A stretch of 64,000 bases of DNA from Agapanthus africanus (taxonomy: Eukaryota; Streptophyta; Magnoliopsida; Asparagales; Amaryllidaceae). The notes under the pieces were generated by a model that saw nothing but the letters and a program-made list of their open reading frames with translations, searched no databases and was not told where the DNA came from. Below, in pieces: positions 57,404-64,000 of the stretch; within the stretch, counting starts at the first letter, position 1, and the number at the start of each line of letters is the position of its first letter. The stretch is from contig JASDDO010000004.1 of the NCBI GenBank assembly GCA_030015575.1, forward strand, positions 322,036,654-322,100,653, written 5' to 3'. The position numbers and the translations under genes were made by a program.

Positions 57404-59536
57404 TGTAAGTGCACGGCGGCGCCCCGGCCGTCAATCCGACGGCCAAAAGCGGAAGCGGCGATAAACTTTAATTTTGCGGACTTAGCAAACCGGCACCACC
57501 GCGCACTAACCACCCGGATCGAACCATTAACTAGTCTAAGCTAACTATAAGAAGGGGAAGAGATATACCGAATGATCCGAGTCCTTCGGTCTTCTCCTCG
57601 TCGTCCCGATCTCCTGCGGAAACTCCGGTCGTCGCCTCCTCGCCGGAAGGGCACCACATCGCCTGTATCTTTTACGGGCTCCCACCTCAATACCGAGGCA
57701 ACTCGGGCGCGAAGTAGGCTAGCCGACGCGTCCAAGATTTGCTGTAGAATGTGTAGGGTTGAAGCTATGTCTCATTTGGGTTTGTTGCCATTTGAAGATG
57801 ATGGAGGAAACAAGATAAGAAAAATGGTGCTTGCATTTTTCTTAACATGAAAGGAGATCAAGAATGAAACTCTCAAGAATGAAAACCCTCTTCTTCTCTT
57901 TTCTCAAATGAAAACCTTGTGTTCTTAGAAAATGGTGGAGGAAAGAATATGTATCCAAAACCATGAAGGGAGGTAATGGTAGGAGAAAGCAAGAGGTGAC
58001 CATATCCTAAACACCATCATAACCATCTCACATCAACTCCAAATCACTTCTAATCAACAAAAAGCAAGTGATGAGAATGGTATCAAAAGATGCTTTCATA
58101 ATTAAAACATATGCAAGAAAATCCTTCACAATGTGTTATTTGCAAACTTGCAAATAACACCCTCCATCGGAAAAGTCCGGCCGGGAAAGAACAAAGGAAA
58201 ACCGGCCGGAACGGAATGCAAACAGGCAACTCCAGAAAACTGGTCCCGTAATAAATTACAGGAAAACCCCGATACTGTGCATACACACCCGCATCTGTAT
58301 TCCGTCCGGATACAAATGCAATGAGACAAAATCTACACTGTCAAATACTAGGATCCGGCTTAAGCCAAAGCCGGCTAGTAAAAACCGTCCGATCACGATC
58401 CGTGCAATACCGCACGCATCTGATCGAACCCTGCCATATCTCCATACGGCCTCTACAGCGTTTCGCCCGAAAGCTTGAGTAACTGTAAGTGTGGTGGACT
58501 CTAAAGACTCGTCAATACTATGGCTGTGGATTTAACCACTAGCACGTCAGAGGTATAAGCCAATACGTGACGGGCCACCAGCTATTGACCAAAAGGGACG
58601 TCGATGGGCGAACTCATCCTGACACCCTACTGAGCCTGTCAGTGACAATATCCGTACAGTCCGGTCCGTTCGTCTATGAGTATCGCATGGCGGGCCTAGG
58701 GGGTTGGTAAAAGTCAGACCCCCAAAAGCGGTACAAGTCGTGTCGGAGTGTAGCCCAGAACACCCTGAGATACTACTGGAATACCTACCAGTAAATCTCC
58801 TGCCTTGGCCAAGGACTTCGTGTAATGGCTCTCCTAGACACAGCGCGACCTCACCCCCAATACCGGGAGAGACGAACCCCTGAAGATCCGCTCACTGCCT
58901 CCATGTGGCTCGGAACTGTACCCAACTAAAACCTGTTTGCACGACTCCTTTGAGCCGTGGTAGGGTAGTAATCAAAGCACAGTGGGAACTCACACGAGAC
59001 AAATGACGATCTTCAGGTCGATGAACTAACCTGTACACATGTCACCAGGGAACTGCTATCTGACGTCAGGTATAACACCAACTAGCATGTTCCCGGCGAG
59101 TCCTGTCCGGTGTACTCATAACCCAATGAGCACCTGTATACATCTTAGGTGATCCAACTGACACCAGTGGCTTGTGAGACCGGCCACCGCCCCTCGTCGG
59201 GGTCTCGACTGTATACACTAGTCTACTCTGGAGAATCGATGCCCTGTCTCGAAACTCCTACGACTAGGGACCTTTTAAGGATGCGCTTATAGACTCCAGC
59301 TCTCACTTATATGATCGCCCTCATACTGCTGGCAGTCAAGCAAGAATCCTAGGGGCTCTATCAACGTGCAATAGCGACCTGTCAGGTCACCTAAAGCAGT
59401 ACACGATGATAAAGGTAAACCAGATAGCATACTATCATCTCGAGTAAGACTGTCTTACCGGGATAGGTCCTCCCTCAATCATTGCAATCACGTGCCTGTG
59501 ATCCAATAATTGACTCTGAGGGCACTATCTCCAACA
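57404..59536 (-). mobile_element. 5' LTR of copia F (2133 bp)
   Basis: Partner of 49548-51680, the same length and differing by scattered bases (for example near 57446, 57580, 57601, 58160). Confidence 0.94.
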
Positions 59537-60240
59537 GCGGCTGCTGTTGCACAAAACCTGGGCCCCATGGCGGCGCAAATCCTGACCCCAAGATTGCTAT
59601 TGTTGCGCAAAACCTGAACCCCAAGACTGCTATTGTGCAAAACCTAACCCCCAAGACTGCCGTTGTTGCGCAAAACCGGTCCCCCGACACTGTTGTTCCT
59701 CCGGTTGTTGCGCTTGTCCGGTATGCCAGGGTTGCTGCTGACAGTATGGTGATCCAAACCACTGATCCTGCTGCTCTGGATCTCCCTGATGCTGCAGCTC
59801 TGGTGCTGCTGCTCTGGATCTCCCTGATGCTGCAGCTCTGGTGCTGGCTCATTCTGCTGCTCTGGTGCCGGCGATAAATGTGAAAGCATATTATATGAAC
59901 CGAATATACCACCAATATATGAGTCTACATTTGAAAATAAAGTATGAGTATCCGGACCAGCATCAGTCGAATATGGATCCTGCATCATTGATTGTGTATG
60001 ATGCAACCCACGAGCCTGTCGTTACATTAGAAATTAGAAATAATTATTGAGCCATACCGCCGGATATTAAAAACTAATATAATTTAAAGAATTTAACTTA
60101 CCATTTCTCGTTTCATGTGGCCTCTAGGCTCATACCGCAGGATATTTGGGAAGTCGTTGAGGGAGCAGAAAGATATCTTATAGTGACACGCTTATACCAC
60201 TGTAGATATGCTTCGGTAGCGTCGGTGGTTGTTTGGTCAC
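59537..60240 (-). pseudogene. Decayed gene, possible plant mobile domain family, cut by F
   Basis: On the minus strand from about 60240, a segment reads AYLQWYKRVTIRYLS, similar in style to the region just after plant mobile domains of transposase-derived proteins. A Gln-rich stretch follows (PEQQNEPAPELQHQ), then a ~40-base repeat encoding SWGxGFAQQ-like units with in-frame TAG stops. Intervening frames are broken. Copia F inserted at 59536/59537, and the tail continues at 49547-49342. The family assignment rests on short motifs and may be wrong. Confidence 0.42.
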
Positions 60241-60273
60241 CTATTTGCTGTAAGACAATATTACGCTGCCTAT

Positions 60274-61080
60274 TGTAACATTTCAGAAAAAAAATATTGT
60301 TTTTGGGAATTTTTATAATTAAATAATAAATATATTGAATATTTTATTAGTACGGTATAATTAAATACCGATAAATCGGGAAAAATTTGGAAAATTACTA
60401 AAAAGAGAGTGTTTTATTGGATTTAAGCAAATTATGAAATTTTATGATTCATCATACACTATTTTAATGCTAATCGCGATTAAATACCGTTAATCGCGCA
60501 TTAAGCTTGTTTTGTGCAAAACATGCACCATATCAAATTACACTTGTTACATTTTCCTACCACGTCTTTTCTTTGTTTTCTTCATTTCATTTCTTAGTTT
60601 TTAAATAAGAAGAGAGAAAAGATAAAAGAAAATAGAAAAGAAAAAGGAAAACATTAAAGAATAAGGTATGAGCAAGTGAGAGAAGAGAGAGAGAGAGAGA
60701 GGTGAGGGGTTCTTTGACCTTGGCTTCCATTCTTTATCTTCATCATTTCCTTTCCCATTTCAGCCATGGCTGCCTCCTCACTCCCCACCCCTCCTCTTCA
60801 TCCTCAAAACAACATCAAATACAACTCAAAACATCATCTCCATTTCACAAAAAAAATGCACTAGACCATTTCAAGCACTTTGGACAAAGAAAGCAAGGAT
60901 TTTGGGCACTTGGGGCAACTCAAGAAATTTCTTGAGTTGCCAAATGAGGTAATTTGTGCACCATTAGAATAGTATTTCAATTCCTTAAGCATCCATATAA
61001 GTTTAGAATCGATATTGTGTAGTTTAGCGAACTTTGAAAATTCCAAGTTAGGGACTAGGGTTTGTTTCCTGATTTAAAAT
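60274..61080 (+). other. Unassigned repeat, LTR-like start
   Basis: TGTAACATTTCAG at 60274 resembles the TGTAACACCCC start of some plant gypsy LTRs, but no partner or end was found. It contains a GA microsatellite (60687-60702) and a perfect 28-base palindrome at 60914-60941. No gene is recognised. Confidence 0.3.
60914..60941. repeat. Perfect 28-bp palindrome
   Basis: GGCAACTCAAGAAA followed directly by its complement, with no loop. Confidence 0.95.
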
Positions 61081-61114
61081 CAGAAAAGCTTATGGGAAAA
61101 GCTTCAGAAAGAGG

Positions 61115-61481
61115 GGCCACGTGCTCACACGTGACCAGCAATCACGTGTTGACACGTGACATATGAAAACAGCGGAAAAGGCTCATGGGTTCCCTGATCA
61201 AGTCAAGGAAAAGGTCCACTGATCAAGTCAAGGAAAAAGGCATCAGAAGAGGTCACATGTTGGCACGTGACGCTCGAAGCAGCAGACCGGTCCTTCAGTC
61301 GAATAAAAAAGAAGGAGGCTCCTAACAGGGGTCACGTGTTCACACGTGACCAATGGTCACGTGTTAACACGTGATGACTAAAACAGCAACCAGAAGACAG
61401 CGCAGAAAGAAAGAGGACTCTTCATTCCAAAGAGGGTCACGTGTCCACACGTGACCATAGGTCACGTGTTCACACGTGACC
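61115..61481. promoter_or_regulatory. Array of paired G-box (CACGTG) palindromes
   Basis: Palindromes of the form GTCACGTG-N4-CACGTGAC lie at 61115-61136, 61141-61160, 61252-61271, 61330-61351, 61356-61375, 61435-61456 and 61460-61481. CACGTG is the core site of plant bZIP and bHLH factors in light and stress responses. Enhancer activity is inferred from position upstream of a TATA box. Confidence 0.6.
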
Positions 61482-61799
61482 GACTTTCAAAGCCCATTTT
61501 GACGACAGAATTAAATTCTGAAGGAGATTTGAATCTTTCCAAAGGAAAGTGATTATCTGAGACCAATCGAATTAAAGATTCAGAAGTGATTTAAATATCA
61601 TCTATCTATGGAAAATCTCGGGTTTGGAAAGATTTCCCCCTTAAATCTAACCAAAATAACAAAGGAGAATCTCTGGATTTAAAATCCAATGGTGAATAAA
61701 ATTCACCTAATAATCCAAAGGTCCAGAACGAATGAAGGATGCAAATCAAATCTCTCAATGAAGATTCGTCACAAAACTAATTTATTCGGCTGCTTCTCC

Positions 61800-61807
61800 T
61801 ATAAATA
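61800..61807 (+). promoter_or_regulatory. TATA box inside a palindrome
   Basis: TATAAATA within CTCCTAT-AA-ATAGGAG (61796-61811). Confidence 0.6.
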
Positions 61808-61939
61808 GGAGCCAAGAGATAGAGAGAAAGATATATACGCAGAGGGAAGAAAAAGGAGAGAGCCTTGATACTTTGAAGGAACTTGGATCTTCTGCAAAAG
61901 AAAACCCTAGGTAAGAAAGGGAAGGCTTTCTGAAAGAAA

Positions 61940-63028
61940 GAGAATTCAATTCTCAACAGAGTTTAACTCTGATATATGAAACAGAAGAACATATTTCTTC
62001 TCTCTTTGATAGAGGATCTGTAAAGAGCACATCTCCCCTTGAAGTTGAGAATTTAATTCTCGATGGGTTGAGATCCTGCCATGCAGATCCAAAACATAGA
62101 GAGGGAATGCAAGCACGAGAATTTAATTCTCACAAAACTATAGGAATTTAATTCCTTTAAAATAAAATTAGGGCTTGACCCTATATCATGGGAATTTAAT
62201 TCCTTCAGAACAAAGAGAAACAGGGTTTAACCCTAATTAAGAACCTGGTTCTGTTGAAACAGCGGGAATCTAATTCCCTTAATCATAATTTAACAGAGAA
62301 TGGGAGTTCAATTCCTTAAAAGCTTTTATTAGGGTTTAACCCTATTCAGTTCTTCGCATATATGAGGAATTTAATTCCTACAGAAAATTCAGAGTTCAAC
62401 TCTGTTCCAGAATATAAGTCTTCAAAAGGAAGTAGGAATTTAATTCCTCTGAAATTTAAAGCTCGAGGAATTTAATTCCTGAAAAAGGAGTAACAGATCC
62501 TCTAAACAACATAGAGGCAGGGTCACGTGTCACCACGTGACCCCCCCAAAAGATCTACAGAAAGCCCCCTTTGAGGCAGCACCCCACGTGACCCACGTGA
62601 CCCTCGGCAGAAGCGTTAACATATAAGCATTTGAATGCCCGTCACGTGATGACACGTGATACTCTGAAAAATGCGATAATCTCAGCAGAATTAATGAAGG
62701 GAGGGCGCTCTCACGTGTTGCCACGTGACCCCTCTTGCCTTAGTGTTTAACACTAAATCGAAACTCCCGAATCCAGTGTTAAAACAACTGTTGGGCCTTA
62801 GTGTTCAACACTAATCAAAAACTTTACTTGCAGTGTTCAACACTGACTACCTTAGTGTTTAACACTAATTTGAGGGCTCAGTTGCCAGTGCTTGATACCG
62901 ATCTGTTTTAGTGTTTAACACTAATTTGAAAGCCTTGTCGCTGGTGTTTAACACCAATTATCTCTTAGTGTTAAACACTAACCTCATTCCCAGTGTTCAA
63001 CACTGATTGCTCTGAAGTGTTTAACACT
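61940..63028. repeat. Array of short variable palindromes
   Basis: More than twenty 13-17-base palindromes share a TTTAA/TTCAA/TTAAA-type centre but have different arms. Examples are 61940-61954, 62047-62061, 62142-62156, 62222-62234, 62331-62343, 62391-62403, 62466-62480, 62740-62756, 62831-62845, 62942-62956 and 63016-63028. The GAATTTAATTC type dominates before 62500 and the AGTGTTTAACACT type after 62740. Confidence 0.88.
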
Positions 63029-63357
63029 AGGCTTTGGCCCGATTGGCTAAAGGGATAGAGGCAAAGCCTCTCCCTCAGTGGACCAACAAGAAGCCAATAT
63101 TCCAGACCTGACTGGACTTAGCCCAAGCTGGCCATAAGTCCTCAATTCGTGATTAACTGGGCCAATGGGCTCATAACATAATTAATCAGTCTTGACCCAA
63201 ATTGGGCCAGGGACTACTCAAGCCATTCCGGTTCTAGGGTACATCTCTTCACTCCTTTGATACTTGGCATTGTAATCCCTCAATGTCTTCAAAGAGGTGA
63301 CGAGTCCCGATGACCACTCATGATATGGACTGTGGGGTCCTTAAACCCATGTCTAAT

Positions 63358-63592
63358 GCAAAATTCCTGGTTACGTGGAACGCGGATAACGTCACTCTTT
63401 GACCCCGCGGAAAACGCCCAGAGCGGAGCCTAGTCCTCGCCGAGCACGGCAGTGAACCCGTGTGAAGCATCTAGTGCAAAATCCCTGGTTACGTGGAACG
63501 CGAATAACGTCACTCTTTGACCCCGCGGAAAAGGCCAGAGCTGAGCCTGCTCCTCGCCGAGCACGGCAGTGAACCCGTGTGAAGCATCCAGA
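63358..63592. repeat. ~118-bp tandem duplication
   Basis: Copy 1 at 63358-63475 and copy 2 at 63476-63592, both with GGTTACGTGGAACGCG and CTCCTCGCCGAGCACGGCAG-like segments. Confidence 0.92.
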
Positions 63593-63671
63593 GCACATAC
63601 CGGACTGTGGAGTCCTTAAACCCATGGACTATGAGGTCCTTAACCTTGACCGAGATATCTTAAAACTAACA

Positions 63672-63775
63672 ACGGACCGCAATGTCCTTAAACTACCCAC
63701 GGACCGCAATGTCCTTAAACTACCCACGGACCGCAATGTCCTTAAACTACCCACGGACCGCAATGTCCCTAAACT
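63672..63775. repeat. 27-bp tandem repeat, four units
   Basis: Unit core ACGGACCGCAATGTCCTTAA. The period is a multiple of three, giving a spurious repeating reading frame. Confidence 0.93.
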
Positions 63776-64000
63776 AGAACAATAGAGCCCCTATATGCTC
63801 TTTTGTCGGATCTAAACGGTCCCGTTTAAGTTGATCTTAGCCTCAAAGATGGCTAACGAATCCTTAAACCTTCAAGCAGACTGGACTACGAATCCCCCCA
63901 ATTAACTCTGGCTCGAGGGTACATCTCTGAACCCCTCTGACACCCGTCGTTGTAATCCTTCAACGTCGTCAGAGAGGTGACGGGTCCCGACGGCCATACA

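Larger units (their letters stand above)
49548..59536 (-). mobile_element. Copia element F, full length, pol heavily decayed
   Basis: Two 2133-base LTRs (49548-51680, 57404-59536) with a perfect GCGGC duplication (49543-49547, 59537-59541) and a Met-tRNA site at 57390-57402. The internal 5.7 kb is co-linear with C in places (the RT-equivalent near 52630-52700 and the CCGCTCCCACTGACTACGAC segment near 52768), but no pol motif remains readable. LTRs are near-identical by eye, so insertion is recent. Confidence 0.94.
61081..64000 (+). mobile_element. Putative LTR/leader region of an unidentified element (G)
   Basis: Organisation resembles the A LTR on a larger scale. Paired CACGTG palindromes (61115-61481) lie upstream of a TATA box (61800-61807). 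Then come transcribed arrays of short palindromes (61940-63028), a second CACGTG cluster (62521-62730), and tandem repeats (63358-63592, 63672-63775). An ~85-base block recurs at about 63232-63330 and 63901-64000. Neither LTR end nor a coding domain is visible, so the element class is inference. Confidence 0.4.

Noticed and set aside
63672..63775. CRISPR-like direct repeats
   Set aside because: Units are contiguous with no unique spacers, and the context is a plant nuclear genome.

Overview
The window is a repeat-dense stretch of a large flowering-plant nuclear genome. It holds nested Ty3/gypsy and Ty1/copia LTR retrotransposons, tRNA-derived SINEs, spliced exons with GT-AG introns, plant-type retroelement gag and pol domains, and many microsatellites. 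There is no bacterial gene organisation and no CRISPR. The species cannot be named from the sequence. Only one ordinary host gene is supported, a multi-exon membrane-protein gene on the minus strand at 45.7-47.3 kb. All alignments here were made by eye.

Layout. 1-5617: a gag-only Ty3-type element (family A, copy A1). An inverted A LTR fragment interrupts its gag on the left, and its 3' LTR ends at 5617. 5618-12579: a 3'-truncated copia element (D, minus strand). 12777-41282: a second family-A element (A2), split by three later insertions whose target-site duplications (TSDs) can all be read. These are a non-autonomous gypsy element B (12973-22657, itself carrying a copia solo LTR at 20507-22609), a complete but decayed copia element C (22780-33169, TSD ATAAG), and a copia solo LTR (34257-36356, TSD AAAAG). 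41283-43990: unassigned sequence with coding-like scraps and a gypsy reverse-transcriptase fragment. 44-49 kb: the gene-like island, with two SINEs and the host gene. 49342-60240: a decayed gene, possibly of the plant-mobile-domain family, cut by a complete copia element F (49548-59536, TSD GCGGC). 60.3-64.0 kb: unassigned repetitive DNA, including a promoter-like region full of short palindromes and tandem repeats.

The most unusual signal lies in the long non-coding leaders of copia elements D, C and F, between the primer-binding site and the protease. Each leader carries a duplicated stem-loop domain and a set of repeated hairpins. Stem sequences differ between copies, but both sides change together, so pairing is kept. 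This suggests selected RNA structure in elements whose pol genes have decayed. Two other patterns stand out. A module of two GC-rich palindromes recurs in otherwise unrelated gypsy and copia elements. Arrays of short palindromic words whose arms vary while staying self-complementary occur in the A LTRs and at 61-63 kb.

Functionally, most of the window is a record of transposition. Family A (gag only), B (one novel ORF), C and F (decayed pol but near-identical LTR pairs) all look non-autonomous, so they were probably moved by proteins supplied elsewhere in the genome.
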